Part shown: piece after piece, positions 30,138 through 39,809 of the stretch
Numbering within the stretch: the first letter of the stretch is position 1
How the letters are laid out: every line of letters starts with the position of its first letter
Origin: Lacipirellula parvula
GTDB lineage: Bacteria; Planctomycetota; Planctomycetia; Pirellulales; Lacipirellulaceae
Length of the DNA stretch: 64,000 nt
Reading direction: 5' to 3'
NCBI RefSeq assembly: GCF_009177095.1
Contig: NZ_AP021861.1
Coordinates: forward strand, 1,364,001 to 1,428,000
The notes under the pieces: model-generated
Database searches by the model: none
The model's input: the letters and a program-made list of their open reading frames with translations, nothing else
What the model was told of the DNA's origin: nothing
Translations under genes and position numbers: made by a program

Positions 30138-31235
30138 CTACTCCACTGACGTCTCTTTCGCCACCGGCTGTTCGCTGATCTTAAGCGACGAGCGGCGCTC
30201 GGTCTCCCGAAGCTGCTCAAGCACGGCCGACACGTACCCGTTTGCTGAATCAGCCTCGTGGCGGGCGGCATCAGCTGAGACTTTGGCTTTCTCCGCCGCT
30301 TTCCGCTCGATGGAAGCTAGCGCCTTGGCCTGTTCCGCTGAACGACCGCTGATCTCCGCGGCTTCCTTCGCTGCGTCGAGAGCGGCCATCTGCTCGGCCA
30401 GAATGACTTGCTGGCGAGCAGCCTCGTTGCGCGCCTGGTCGGCGGCGAGCTTCTTGGTCTCCGCCTTTGCTAATTTCGCGTCTACGACTGCCAAGCGTTG
30501 GTCCGCGTCTTCGCGAGCCTCGGCGAGTAGTTGACGCTCCTGCTCAAGCAGCTTGCGATCGTTGACAATCTCCTGCTTCGCCAACTTGGTCGCCTCCAGA
30601 GCGTCAGCAGCGGCGTCCTTCTCGAGCCGAGCCGCGTCGACGGCCATGGCCGCAGCCAATTGCTCCTTCTCGGCGGCTTTACGTTCACCAATGGCGATGT
30701 CGCGAATCGCAGACGCCGTCGCGAGCGCCTTCTCAGCCTCCTCACGGTCTCGACGTGCATCGTCAGCTTGTCGTTGAACTTCGGCTTTCACGGAGCGAGC
30801 TACAGCTGCTTCTCCCTTTGCCACTTCCGCGTCCTTGAGCAACTGGCTTGCCGCCTCGATTCGCTCTTCCATTGCGAGACCGGCCTTTGCGTTAAGTGCG
30901 GCCAGTTCCTTCTCCGCTGTCAGCGCCGCGAAAGCATCGGATCTCGCCTTCAGCGCTGCGCGCTCAAGAGAATGAGCACGACCGAGACGGTCGCTCGATT
31001 TCGCGAGAGCTTCAGCCGCTTCTCGACTCAAGTGCTCTGCATACGCCAGTTTGCGTTGCGCGCTCTCCGTCGCCTCTTTGGCGGCGGCTTTGGCGTCAGC
31101 AGATTCCGCTGCGGCGATGCGTGCGGCTTTTTCATGCTTGCGCACTTCGGCGCGGAGTGAATCGATTTCAGAGGATCCGCAGCCGACTGCGAAGATGAGG
31201 CCCAGGGCAACGGCTAGATGGGGAAGGCGACTCAT
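30138..31235 (-). CDS. Lipoprotein with very long coiled coil
   Basis: I start at 31235, where AGGGA lies 7 bases before the ATG and the product begins with a lipoprotein signal (PHLAVALGLIFAVGCGS, lipobox Cys19). After it, ~330 residues form an almost unbroken Ala/Glu/Lys/Arg coiled coil (for example EAVARSVKAEVQRQADDARR-type heptads). It may be an outer-membrane-anchored spacer or scaffold. The longer frame to 31565 is not supported. First gene of a possible four-gene unit. Confidence 0.8.
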   Translation of the reverse strand: MSRLPHLAVALGLIFAVGCGSSEIDSLRAEVRKHEKAARIAAAESADAKAAAKEATESAQRKLAYAEHLSREAAEALAKSSDRLGRAHSLERAALKARSDAFAALTAEKELAALNAKAGLAMEERIEAASQLLKDAEVAKGEAAVARSVKAEVQRQADDARRDREEAEKALATASAIRDIAIGERKAAEKEQLAAAMAVDAARLEKDAAADALEATKLAKQEIVNDRKLLEQERQLLAEAREDADQRLAVVDAKLAKAETKKLAADQARNEAARQQVILAEQMAALDAAKEAAEISGRSAEQAKALASIERKAAEKAKVSADAARHEADSANGYVSAVLEQLRETERRSSLKISEQPVAKETSVE

Positions 31236-31451
31236 GGGGCGTCCCTTGTAACGGGAAAGTGAAGGGGCGTTTGTGTCACTTAACCCATCGACTAGAACGT
31301 TCGGGATGAGTGATCCGATCGCGTCGACTCGGAGCAGGCTGCACATCCTGAACAACCGTAAGACCACCCCGCGAGTCTCAGATGGGGGCATTTGCGCAAC
31401 GGACAACGGGCGCTTGAACGGCCGCGTTCTTGCATTGAGATTCTCAACATG

Positions 31452-31622
31452 ACCCCCAAGCGTGGAGCGCCGAAGAAGCCGCCTGAAGAGTTGAGGGGCG
31501 CGCCTATCCAGATCCGCCTGACGAAGGCGGAGCGTCAAGTGTGCGAAGATGCTGCGGCAAGCCAAACGCTACGAAGCCGATTGATGCGGCGGCAATCACC
31601 ACGCCGCCGGCAGACGCCGTGA
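31452..31622 (+). pseudogene. Truncated ribbon-helix-helix type gene
   Basis: From ATG 31452 the frame reads MTPKRGAPKKPPEELRGAPI and QIRLTKAERQVCEDAA, the N-terminal part of a RHH/planctomycete DNA-binding protein. Thereafter the reading turns basic and random, and no further helix is present. It seems cut near 31560, where the antisense membrane gene begins to overlap. Confidence 0.5.
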
Positions 31623-31752
31623 TCCACCAACGATCAACAATCTTCCCCGCAAACTCCCGTTCACCCGCCGTGCAACTGTCGCCTAAAATGCAACAGGCGA
31701 CAGCAAGTGACACGACGCCAAGCGACGCGACGGCAGTCGACCCACCGCTCAT
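31504..31752 (-). CDS. Two-span membrane protein, end joined to foreign DNA
   Basis: From ATG 31752, 82 residues contain two clear hydrophobic helices (STAVASLGVVSLAVACCILG and WWITASAGGVVIAAASIGFV). The last ~17 residues (LRTLDAPPSSGGSG) are antisense of the RHH fragment, so the original C-terminus has been lost. It supports a recombination junction near 31555. Confidence 0.4.
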   Translation of the reverse strand: MSGGSTAVASLGVVSLAVACCILGDSCTAGEREFAGKIVDRWWITASAGGVVIAAASIGFVAFGLPQHLRTLDAPPSSGGSG

Positions 31753-31954
31753 CGCCGTCCCGTTCGCGACGCCCGCGTTCACAGAGCCTGTGCAAAGTCC
31801 GCCGCGAGATCAAAGTCTCCGCCAGACAGACGCCAACGAGCGGCAGCGAGACCGCCAAGCCGCGAAACGACAGAAGGCCGCCAAGAAGCGTTCCGCCGCC
31901 AGTCGACGACGAAACGCCGCATAGATTCAACATGCAGTTAGACGAAAAGACTCC

Positions 31955-33025
31955 ATGCATCCATTGCTGAACAGACTCCGTCTCGAACGGCCGATCATCC
32001 AAGGCCCGATGGCCGGCGTCTCGACTCCGGCGATGGCGGCAGCGGTGTCGGCGGCCGGGGCGCTCGGTTCGATCGGCGTCGGCGCAGTCGATGCGGAAGC
32101 CACCCGCGCGATGATTCACGCGGTGCGCGAGCAGACCGATCGAGCGTTCAACGTGAACGTCTTTTGCCACCAGCCCGCGACGCCGAACGCGGCCAAGGAG
32201 CAGGCATGGCTTGCTCGGTTGGCGCCTGAATTCGCACACTACGGGGCAAAGCCGCCGAGCCGACTCACGGAGATCTACGCGAGCTTTCTCACCGATGATG
32301 CGAAGCTGGACGTGCTGCTCTCAGAAAAACCGGCAGTGGTTAGTTTTCATTTTGGCTTGCCGCGTCGCGAGCAGATCGAGGCGTTGCGAGCCGCCGGCAT
32401 TGTGCTAATCGCCACAGCGACAAGCTTGCTGGAAGCGCAGCAAGCAGTTGCCGCGGGAATCGACGCGATCGTCGCGCAGGGCTACGAGGCTGGCGGCCAT
32501 CGCGGAGCGTTCGATCCGCGCGGCGTCGATGATCGCCTCGGCACGTTTGCGCTGACGCGGCTGCTAGTGGAGAAGCTCGAAGTGCCAGTGATCGCCGCGG
32601 GCGGCGTTATGGACGGCGCGGGGATTGCCGCGGCGCTCGCGCTCGGGGCGACGGCCGTTCAACTGGGAACGGCGTTCATCGCTTGCCCCGAATCATCGGC
32701 CGACGCTGCCTATCGCGAGGCGCTTTTGGGCCCGCAGGCTAAACACACCGTGATGACCTCGGCGATCTCAGGCCGACCCGCACGTTGCCTGAGCAATCGG
32801 TTCACCGCATTCGGATCGCAGATTTCCGTCGAAGAGATTCCCGATTACCCGATCGCCTACGACGCCGGCAAAGCGTTGCATGCCGCTGCGAAGGCGAAGG
32901 GCGAGTTTGGTTACGGCGCCCAGTGGGCAGGGCAGGGGGCGCCGTTGGCGCGAGCGCTGCCGGCCGCGGAGTTGGTGGCTCAGCTAGCGCAGGAACTCGC
33001 CGCAGCCCAGCAGCGCGCCTGCTGA
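31955..33025 (+). CDS. Nitronate monooxygenase family flavoprotein
   Basis: At 356 residues it oxidises alkyl nitronates with FMN and oxygen, a detoxification step. The TIM-barrel layout is clear: [20 protein letters not shown] (FMN phosphate start), [31 protein letters not shown] (catalytic His region), [13 protein letters not shown] and [12 protein letters not shown]. The end is Ala-rich. The gene is convergent with a tautomerase, with a large inverted repeat between them. Confidence 0.9.
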   Translation: MHPLLNRLRLERPIIQGPMAGVSTPAMAAAVSAAGALGSIGVGAVDAEATRAMIHAVREQTDRAFNVNVFCHQPATPNAAKEQAWLARLAPEFAHYGAKPPSRLTEIYASFLTDDAKLDVLLSEKPAVVSFHFGLPRREQIEALRAAGIVLIATATSLLEAQQAVAAGIDAIVAQGYEAGGHRGAFDPRGVDDRLGTFALTRLLVEKLEVPVIAAGGVMDGAGIAAALALGATAVQLGTAFIACPESSADAAYREALLGPQAKHTVMTSAISGRPARCLSNRFTAFGSQISVEEIPDYPIAYDAGKALHAAAKAKGEFGYGAQWAGQGAPLARALPAAELVAQLAQELAAAQQRAC

Positions 33026-33039
33026 TGTTAAGGCGTGTG

Positions 33040-33124
33040 ATAAAAGCCGCCGGCTCCGCCGGTGGACGTAGCTAGAGTACGACGGATTAGCAATTCGTCC
33101 ACCGGCAAAGCCGGTGGCTTTTAT
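33040..33124. repeat. REP-like inverted pair between convergent genes
   Basis: The 29-base arms (33040-33068 and 33096-33124) match as reverse complements at 26 of 29 positions. Each arm itself contains a small palindrome (CCGGCTCCGCCGG-type). A similar layout with other bases occurs at 47904. Probably a repeated mobile palindrome that also stops transcription from both sides. Confidence 0.7.
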
Positions 33125-33143
33125 GCTGACTCAACTACGAACC

Positions 33144-33365
33144 TCAATCGCCGTTCGGCTCGCTGCCCGTCTGCCGGCGAAACTCCTCAACCGGCAACCC
33201 AGCGACGCCCCAATCCGCCAGCTCCACCTCCTGAATGACGACGAACGTCAGCGCAGGCGGTTTGTTCAGCACCTCGCTCATGAGGTCAGTCGCCCCCTTG
33301 ATGAGCGCGGCCTTTTGCTCTGGCGTCGTTCCCTCGCGAGTGATTTGGATCGTGACGATCGGCAC
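33144..33365 (-). CDS. 4-oxalocrotonate tautomerase family protein
   Basis: I choose GTG 33365 because it leaves Pro as the first residue after Met (PIVTIQITREG), the catalytic base of the family, and AAGGA lies 8 bases before it. The 73 residues fit the ~62-76 of small tautomerases and include the TPEQKAALIKGATDLM helix. A longer start would bury the proline. It lies 19 bases downstream of the SDR gene in the same direction. Confidence 0.85.
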   Translation of the reverse strand: MPIVTIQITREGTTPEQKAALIKGATDLMSEVLNKPPALTFVVIQEVELADWGVAGLPVEEFRRQTGSEPNGD

Positions 33366-33384
33366 AGGTCGGTTCCTTGCAGTG

Positions 33385-34104
33385 TTACCAGTGGCCGGCA
33401 TGAGCGCCGCCGTCGACGTGGAGCGTTTCGCCCGTCACGAACTTCGCCCCTTCCAAGTACAGCACGGCCTCGACAATCTCGTCGACTTCCCCCATCCGTC
33501 TCACAGGATGCAGGCCGGCGAGAAAGGCGTGCGTTTCGGGGGCGTGCATTGGCGTGCGGATCACGCCCGGCGCCACGGCGTTCACGCGAATGCCGCGATC
33601 GGCATACTCGATCGCCAGCGACCGTGTGACGGCGTCGAGGCCCCCCTTGGTGAGCGAGGCCAAGGCCGACGGAACGCCTTTCACCGGCTGATTGACAAGC
33701 GTCGTCGTCATGTTGACGATGTGCCCGCCCCCCTGCGGCAGCATCTGGCGAATCGCACACTGCGAAACGTAAAAGAAGCCGGCGAGGTTCAGCGAGATCT
33801 TGGCGGCGAAATCGGCGGGCGTGTAGTCGACGAACGGCTTCGAAATGAACATTCCGGCGTTGTTTACCAGCACGTCGACGCGGCCGAACTTTTCGACCGC
33901 CATGCGAATCACGCGCTCGGCAACGGCCGGATCGGCGATATCGCCCGCGACGGCGACGACCTCTGGGAAGGTTTCGGCTGTAATCGACCGCGAATTGGCG
34001 AGAACCTGATAGCCGCGGTCGAGAAACCCGCGGACGAGTCCCGCGCCGATTCCTTGCGAGGCGCCGGTGATGACGGCGACTTTGCGTTCGCTAGACACAT
34101 CCAT
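33385..34104 (-). CDS. SDR-family protein without the canonical catalytic Tyr
   Basis: At 239 residues it has the SDR fold: GASQGIGAG cofactor loop, NNAGMF, and GGIRVNAVAPGVIRTPM-like region (RGIRVNAVAPGVIRTPM), ending VTGETLHVDGGAHAGHW. At the active site the usual YxxxK is replaced by SALASLTKGG, so Lys is kept but Tyr is missing. This atypical subgroup may use another residue or not be a classical dehydrogenase. It is flanked by the tautomerase and Ohr genes in the same direction. Confidence 0.85.
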   Translation of the reverse strand: MDVSSERKVAVITGASQGIGAGLVRGFLDRGYQVLANSRSITAETFPEVVAVAGDIADPAVAERVIRMAVEKFGRVDVLVNNAGMFISKPFVDYTPADFAAKISLNLAGFFYVSQCAIRQMLPQGGGHIVNMTTTLVNQPVKGVPSALASLTKGGLDAVTRSLAIEYADRGIRVNAVAPGVIRTPMHAPETHAFLAGLHPVRRMGEVDEIVEAVLYLEGAKFVTGETLHVDGGAHAGHW

Positions 34105-34173
34105 CTCCGCGATGCGTGGGCGTTGAGTTACGGCAGGCTTGTCGAAAGGACGAAGCGACGGGCGATGCGGCGC

Positions 34174-34590
34174 TCACAGCAGATTGATTTCGACGTCGAT
34201 GTTGCCGCGGGTGGCTTTCGAGTAGGGGCAAATCTGGTGAGCATCTGCGACGATCGCTTGGGCAACCTCGCGGTCGATGCCGGGCAGGCTGACGTTCAAC
34301 CTGGCGCGGAGGAGGTAACCGCCGTCGGTCATGCCGAGATCGACCTCGGCGTCGATGGCCGTTTCTGGCGGCAGGCGCAACTTCCGCTGCTGAGCCGCTA
34401 CCGCCATGGCGCCGATGAAGCAAGCCGACCAACCGCAGGCGAAGAGTTGCTCCGGGTTGGTCCCCGTGCCGGGCCCGCCTGGCGACGACAACTTAATATC
34501 GAGCCGCCCGTCAGAAGTGCGCGAGGCGCCGTCGCGACCGCCGGTGGTGTGAGCCTTGGCTGTGTAGAGAACTTTTTCGATGTGCAGCAT
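34174..34590 (-). CDS. ohr: Organic hydroperoxide resistance protein (Ohr/OsmC)
   Basis: At 138 residues it reduces organic hydroperoxides using a pair of Cys: Cys57 in ACGWSACFIGAM and Cys121 in ICPYSKATRGN. An extra Cys52 is present. The GTNPEQLF block and length are typical of Ohr. It lies 69 bases upstream of the SDR gene in the same direction, so the three genes (Ohr, SDR, tautomerase) may form a detoxification operon. Confidence 0.92.
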   Translation of the reverse strand: MLHIEKVLYTAKAHTTGGRDGASRTSDGRLDIKLSSPGGPGTGTNPEQLFACGWSACFIGAMAVAAQQRKLRLPPETAIDAEVDLGMTDGGYLLRARLNVSLPGIDREVAQAIVADAHQICPYSKATRGNIDVEINLL

Positions 34591-34683
34591 GCCAGCGTCC
34601 TCGCGAATGAATCGGCACGGAAACGTGAACTGATTCTATCGCAGTTAGAGCGCGGGATGTCAATCAGCGGAGGCGAACCCGCC

Positions 34684-37503
34684 TCATTGCGGCTGTGTCT
34701 GTTTGTGGCCGTGCTGCGGTTGGGCGGGATGGCCGTTTTGTTCATGCGCGGAGGCTTGCGTCGGACGATTCCGCTGAGCATACCCCGCTGTTCGCGGCGT
34801 GTGGAAATCGCGCAACATCGTCGCCACCAGCGCCGTCCAACCCGTTTGATGGCTGGCGCCGAGGCCGCGGCCATCGTCGCCGTGGAAGTATTCGTAGAAC
34901 AGCGGCAAGTCGCGCCAGTGCGGATCATTGGCGTAGCGCTCCTCCAAACCGTGGCAGGGGCGGCGGCCGGCGGCGTCGGGCAAGAAGAGCGAACTGAGCC
35001 GCCGCCGCAGTTCTTGCGAAGCTTCGAACAAGTTCAACATCCGGCCCGAACCGGTTGGGCACGGAATGCTCACCGAATCGCCGTAGAAGTGATAGTAACG
35101 CTCGAGGGCTTCGATGATGAGAAAGTTAATCGGAAACCAGATCGGTCCGCGCCAGTTCGAGTTGCCGCCGAAGATGCCGGTGGTCGACTCGCCGGGCGTA
35201 TAGTCGACGCGGTGCTCTTGCCCCTCGGCCCACAGGACGAAGGGATGTTCGCGATGGAATTGCGAGAGGGCGCGAATGCCATGGGGAGCCAGGAACTCTG
35301 TTTCGTCGAAGAGGTAGGTGAGCACCCGCTGGAGCCGCTCGCACGATGGGATCGCCAGCAGACGATGACCGGCGAAGTCGTCTCCGTGCTCATCGTCGTG
35401 TTCGACGCCGATGTGTGATTTCTCGCAATAGGCGATATGCCGTCCGAGGTCGGGTCGATGTTTGAGAAACCACTCCATTCGTTTGCGAAATCCGGGCAAG
35501 CGATCGATGTCGGCTTGCTCCAGCACCTCGACCGCGAAGAGCGGGATGATGCCGACGATCGACCGAATGCCGAGCGACGTGACGGAGTCGTCAACCTTCA
35601 GTTGGTCGTAGAAAAAACCGTCGACTTCGTGCCACAGTCCCATACCGCCGAGCGTGTTCATTGCGTCGGCGATGTGAACGAAGTGCTCGAAGAACTTCGA
35701 GGCGATGTCTTCGTACGTATTGTCGAATTGGGCGAGTTCCAGCGCCATTGCCAGCATCGTCGAGGCGTAAAACGCCATCCACGCGGTGCCGTCGGCTTGC
35801 TCCAAACGCCCGCCGCCAGGGAGCGGCTTCGAGCGATCGAACACCCCGATGTTGTCGAGCCCGAGGAAGCCTCCCGCGAACAGGTGATTGCCCGCAACGT
35901 CCTTGCGATTGACCCACCAGGTGAAGTTGAGCAGCAGCTTGGTGAACACCCGCTTGAGGAACGCCACGTCGCGCTCGCCGCGCGGGGCGGTCATCTTGTA
36001 GACGCGCCAGCAGGCCCACGCATGAACCGGCGGATTGACGTCGGAGAGGGCCCACTCGTACGCCGGCATTTGCCCGTTCGGGTGGAGGTACCACTCGCGG
36101 AGGAAGAGTTCGAGCTGGCTCTTCGCGAACTCGGGATCGACCGTGGCCATCGGAATCATGTGAAACGCCAAGTCCCACGCCGCGTACCACGGGTACTCCC
36201 AGGCGTCGGGCATCGAGATGACGTCACGGTTGAACAGATGAGGCCAATCGTGATTACGCCCGAACTGACGGACAGCGGGCGGCGCGGGTTGATCGGGATC
36301 GCCGGTAAGCCAATCCTTGACCACATAGTGGTAGAACTGCTTGCTCCACAGCAGCCCCGCGTAGGCTTGCCGAGCGACGTTGGCTTCTTCTGCGTTGCTA
36401 GAGTCGGGGATTCTCGAGGCGTAGAACTGATCGGCCTCGCGGATGCGAATTGCGAAGAGTTCGTCGAAGCCTGTGAACGGCTGCTCTTTCGCTTCGCTCG
36501 CGGCTGCAAGGCGCAGCCGCACGACGACTTGCTCGCCGGCAGGGATGTTCAAGCGGTAGATTGCCGCCGCCTTCGTGCCGTGCCGCTGCGGATTGATCGC
36601 CGCGGCCTCGCCTTGAATAAGATAGCGGTGGAACGCGTCTTTCACATAACGCTTGCTATCGTCGACGGCGAACGCCTGCTGTGCGTCAGTTTCGTTCTCG
36701 GTGAACACGAGCTCCACCGGCTCGGCGCCTGCCGGTTGCTCGACGTCGAGGCGGAACTCGCCCAGCGAAACATGCCGTGTCACGACGGCCGCGGGACCAG
36801 CCGCTTCGAGCCGCGGCTTCACTTCACACCCTTCGTGCGTGCAGCCCCAACTCCAGCTGTTGCGGAACCACAGCGTCGGCAGCAAGTGGATCGCCGCTGT
36901 CTCAGGACCGCGGTTGGCGATCGTCAATCTGATCAACAGGTCGTCTGGCGATGCCTTCGCGTACTCGGCGAACACGTCGAAGTAACGGCTCTCATCGAAA
37001 ATGCCCGTATCCGCGAGTTCAAACTCTGGATCCGCCTTCGTGCGGCGGCGGTTCTCTTCGGTCAGCTGGGCGTACGGAAACGCGCCCTGCGGATACTTGT
37101 AGAGCGCCTTCATGTAGGAGTGCGTCGGCGTCGAATCGAGATAGTAGTAGCACTCCTTCACGTCCTCGCCATGGTTTCCCTCGGGACCCGTCAGGCCGAA
37201 CAGCCGCTCCTTGAGAATCGGATCACGGCCGTTCCACAGCGCGAGCGCGAAGCAGAGCCGGCACTCGCGGTCGGTGACGCCAAGCAGGCCATCCTCGCCC
37301 CAGCGATACGCGCGGCTGCGAGATTGCTCGTGGGTGAAGTAGCCCCACGCTTCGCCGTCGGCGGAGTAGTCTTCGCGAACGGTGCCCCATTGCCGCTCGG
37401 CGAGATATGGCCCCCAACGCTGCCAGTTTTGCGCGCGGCTGCCCGACTCGCGCAGGCGGCGAGACTCGGCGTCGGTATGCGGTTCCGTCGACATCAACTT
37501 CAT
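34684..37503 (-). CDS. Large MGH1-like (GH63-type) glycoside hydrolase
   Basis: At about 939 residues it combines an N-terminal beta-sandwich domain with an (alpha/alpha)6 catalytic barrel, as in glucosidases and mannosylglycerate hydrolases. Recognisable parts are [20 protein letters not shown] at the start, [15 protein letters not shown] (likely general-acid Asp) and [16 protein letters not shown]. The C-terminal tail is Gln/His/Pro-rich. The start is uncertain: ATG 37494 is equally good and the longer frame to 37575 is unlikely. Confidence 0.85.
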   Translation of the reverse strand: MKLMSTEPHTDAESRRLRESGSRAQNWQRWGPYLAERQWGTVREDYSADGEAWGYFTHEQSRSRAYRWGEDGLLGVTDRECRLCFALALWNGRDPILKERLFGLTGPEGNHGEDVKECYYYLDSTPTHSYMKALYKYPQGAFPYAQLTEENRRRTKADPEFELADTGIFDESRYFDVFAEYAKASPDDLLIRLTIANRGPETAAIHLLPTLWFRNSWSWGCTHEGCEVKPRLEAAGPAAVVTRHVSLGEFRLDVEQPAGAEPVELVFTENETDAQQAFAVDDSKRYVKDAFHRYLIQGEAAAINPQRHGTKAAAIYRLNIPAGEQVVVRLRLAAASEAKEQPFTGFDELFAIRIREADQFYASRIPDSSNAEEANVARQAYAGLLWSKQFYHYVVKDWLTGDPDQPAPPAVRQFGRNHDWPHLFNRDVISMPDAWEYPWYAAWDLAFHMIPMATVDPEFAKSQLELFLREWYLHPNGQMPAYEWALSDVNPPVHAWACWRVYKMTAPRGERDVAFLKRVFTKLLLNFTWWVNRKDVAGNHLFAGGFLGLDNIGVFDRSKPLPGGGRLEQADGTAWMAFYASTMLAMALELAQFDNTYEDIASKFFEHFVHIADAMNTLGGMGLWHEVDGFFYDQLKVDDSVTSLGIRSIVGIIPLFAVEVLEQADIDRLPGFRKRMEWFLKHRPDLGRHIAYCEKSHIGVEHDDEHGDDFAGHRLLAIPSCERLQRVLTYLFDETEFLAPHGIRALSQFHREHPFVLWAEGQEHRVDYTPGESTTGIFGGNSNWRGPIWFPINFLIIEALERYYHFYGDSVSIPCPTGSGRMLNLFEASQELRRRLSSLFLPDAAGRRPCHGLEERYANDPHWRDLPLFYEYFHGDDGRGLGASHQTGWTALVATMLRDFHTPRTAGYAQRNRPTQASAHEQNGHPAQPQHGHKQTQPQ

Positions 37504-37623
37504 CTGGTGCAGATTGCCGGCGTTTTGCCGGCGAGTAGGCAGTGCAAGTATATGTCGCTCTACGGATCGCTGCATGCCCGCAGTTCACGCGGCGAAAACC
37601 GGTCGATTCTCGAACCGACGCGA

Positions 37624-39234
37624 CTATGCGCGCAGCGGATCGAGCGCCTTCTTCAGACGCTGAATGTCGACCGGCTTCACCAGATGCTGATCGAATCCCG
37701 CGTCATGCGAACGCTTGCGATCCTCAGGCTGCCCGTAGCCGCTGATCGCGATGAGATGGATGTCGGCGAGGTCGGCCTCCGAACGGAGTTGGCGAGCGAG
37801 TTGGTAGCCGTCGTACTCGCCGGGCAACCCAATGTCCGACATGATCACGTCGGGTTTGCGCGACTTTGCCGCTTCGATGCCAGCCTTGCCGTCGGCGACG
37901 ACGTTCACCTCGTAGCCCATCAGTCCCAGCAGCACCTGCAGGCTGCGGGCGGCGTCGGCGTTGTCCTCGACGATGAGGATCCGCAGCTTGCCCGTCGCTG
38001 CCGCAGGGGCGACAGGCTTCTGTTCTACTTCGGGGACGTATTCGCCGGCGAGCAGCGGCAGCTTCAGCGTAAAGGTGGCGCCGCGGCCGGGGCCTTCGCT
38101 CTCAGCGTCGAGCGCACCGCCATGGAGTTCGGCGATGTTCCGCGCCAGCGCCAGGCCGAGCCCCAGTCCACCGCTCGCGCGATCGGCCCCCTGCTCTGCT
38201 TGGCTGAACGGTTCGAACAGCCGCGACTTCACTTCCGGCGATAAGCCGATGCCGGTATCGCTGACGACGATCGTGGCGAAGTCGCCCGCTGCGTCGCTGC
38301 TCGCGCTCACGCGCACACGGCCACCGGGAGGCGTGAACTTCGCTGCATTGTGGAGCAAGTTGCCGATTACCTGCGCGACGCGGGTCCGATCGGCATGGAT
38401 CGGCAGCGAAGACGCCACGTCGACCTCCAGCGTTGCCTTGGCCGCATCGATCGTTGCGCGGTAGTCTTCGGCCGTCTGCCGCAAGATCTCCGCGGCGTCG
38501 CAATGCTCGTTGCGAAGCTGGATCTTTCCGCGCGCGATTCGCGCGACGTCGAGCAGGTCGTCGATCAGGCGAGACATGTGGCTGACCTGCCGAGAAATGA
38601 TCTCGCGTGCCTCGCGCATCACTTGATTGGCTTCGTCGGAGTGCCGCAGAATCTCGATCGCGTTACGAACGGGCCCCAACGGATTGCGGAGCTCATGGGC
38701 CAGCACCGCGAGAAAGTCATCCTTGCGGCGGTCGGCCTCCTCCAGCGCCGAGGCATGCCGCTGGCTCTCTGCCAGTAGTCGGGCGTTCTCCGCCGTCGCG
38801 GCTTGCAGATCGTCGCGCTGCTGGGCGACTTCCTGCCGCTGGCGGAAGAGTTCGACGAACACGTCGACTTTGCTGCGGATGATGTCCGACTCGATCGGCT
38901 TCTGCAGGAAGTCGACGGCGCCCGCCTCGTAGCCGCGGAACTTTCGTCGCAAGTCGGCGTTGCCCGCCGTCAGAAAAATGATCGGTACGCGGCGGGTCCG
39001 TTCGGTCCCGCGCATCAGCTCGGCGAGTTCGAAACCGTCCATGCCGGGCATCTGCACGTCGAGAATCGCGAGCGCCACCTCGAATTGTAGCAGCAACTCA
39101 AGCGCATCGGAGCCGCTTTGCGCCTTGAGGATGGTCACCCCCTCGCGCCGCAGGAGCGCCTCGAGCGCGAGCAGATTCTCGTGCAGATCGTCGACGAGCA
39201 GTACGTTAACCGGGGTTGATGATTTCGAACTCAT
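37624..39234 (-). CDS. Hybrid histidine kinase: REC-HisKA-HATPase-REC
   Basis: At 536 residues it starts with a receiver domain (VLLVDD, phosphoacceptor Asp59 in ILDVQMPGMDG), then a coiled-coil link, a kinase dimer domain (His180 in AHELRNPL), an ATPase domain (N box NLLHNAAKF, G1 DTGIG, G2 GLGLGLA) and a C-terminal receiver (DIGLPGEYDGY). Receivers at both ends make it part of a phosphorelay. Its start overlaps the CheB-type gene by 4 bases, so it is the last gene of the CheR/CheB/kinase operon. Confidence 0.93.
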   Translation of the reverse strand: MSSKSSTPVNVLLVDDLHENLLALEALLRREGVTILKAQSGSDALELLLQFEVALAILDVQMPGMDGFELAELMRGTERTRRVPIIFLTAGNADLRRKFRGYEAGAVDFLQKPIESDIIRSKVDVFVELFRQRQEVAQQRDDLQAATAENARLLAESQRHASALEEADRRKDDFLAVLAHELRNPLGPVRNAIEILRHSDEANQVMREAREIISRQVSHMSRLIDDLLDVARIARGKIQLRNEHCDAAEILRQTAEDYRATIDAAKATLEVDVASSLPIHADRTRVAQVIGNLLHNAAKFTPPGGRVRVSASSDAAGDFATIVVSDTGIGLSPEVKSRLFEPFSQAEQGADRASGGLGLGLALARNIAELHGGALDAESEGPGRGATFTLKLPLLAGEYVPEVEQKPVAPAAATGKLRILIVEDNADAARSLQVLLGLMGYEVNVVADGKAGIEAAKSRKPDVIMSDIGLPGEYDGYQLARQLRSEADLADIHLIAISGYGQPEDRKRSHDAGFDQHLVKPVDIQRLKKALDPLRA

Positions 39235-39809
39235 GGGAGCCCTCCCGCTTCTTTCAGGAACTCGGCAATCTCAGGCAGGCTCATCGTCCGCGCGTCGTTG
39301 CACGTTTGGAGCGCCGCCAGCGGCATCGTGGAGGCGTATGCGTTATGGGGACGTTGAACGATGCAGCGGCCGCCTGCCTCGCGAATGGTTGCGAGGCCAT
39401 GGGCGCCATCTTCGTTGGCGCCAGTGAGGATGACGCCCACTAAACCAGGGCCAAAGGCGTCGGCGGCCGACTCGAAGAGCACGTCGATCGACGGACGCGA
39501 ATAGAGGACTGGCTCTTCGCTGGACAGCGAAAGCGTGCCATCTTTTTCGACCAGCATGTGGTAATCGGGCGGTGCAACGTAAACGACGCCCGCCGCGAGC
39601 GGCTCCTTGTCCTCGCCTTCTTTGACGGAGAGGCGGCATTTCATATCGAGCAGTTCGGCGAGGATGCTTTTCTTGTCCGCAGGAAGATGAACCACCGCCA
39701 GTAGCGGCAGCGGGTAGTCCGCCGGCAACGGCGTGAGTACTTGCGTGAGAGCGTCGAGCGCTCCTGCTGATGCTCCGATGACGATCGCTTCAATCGGGCG
39801 AGTGCTCAT
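39231..39809 (-). CDS. CheB-type methylesterase without receiver domain
   Basis: This 192-residue catalytic domain removes methyl groups or deamidates receptor residues. The triad is visible: Ser14 (GASAGA), His41 (VVHLP) and Asp134 (TGANEDGAHG). No receiver domain is attached, unlike classical CheB, so control must come from another protein, likely the hybrid kinases encoded next to it. It overlaps both neighbours by 4 bases. Confidence 0.92.
   Translation of the reverse strand: MSTRPIEAIVIGASAGALDALTQVLTPLPADYPLPLLAVVHLPADKKSILAELLDMKCRLSVKEGEDKEPLAAGVVYVAPPDYHMLVEKDGTLSLSSEEPVLYSRPSIDVLFESAADAFGPGLVGVILTGANEDGAHGLATIREAGGRCIVQRPHNAYASTMPLAALQTCNDARTMSLPEIAEFLKEAGGLP

Noticed and set aside
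33235-38244. Very long plus-strand open frames (727 and 935 codons)
   Set aside because: They lie exactly opposite well-recognised genes (SDR, Ohr, GH63-type hydrolase). GC-rich codon bias leaves antisense frames open.
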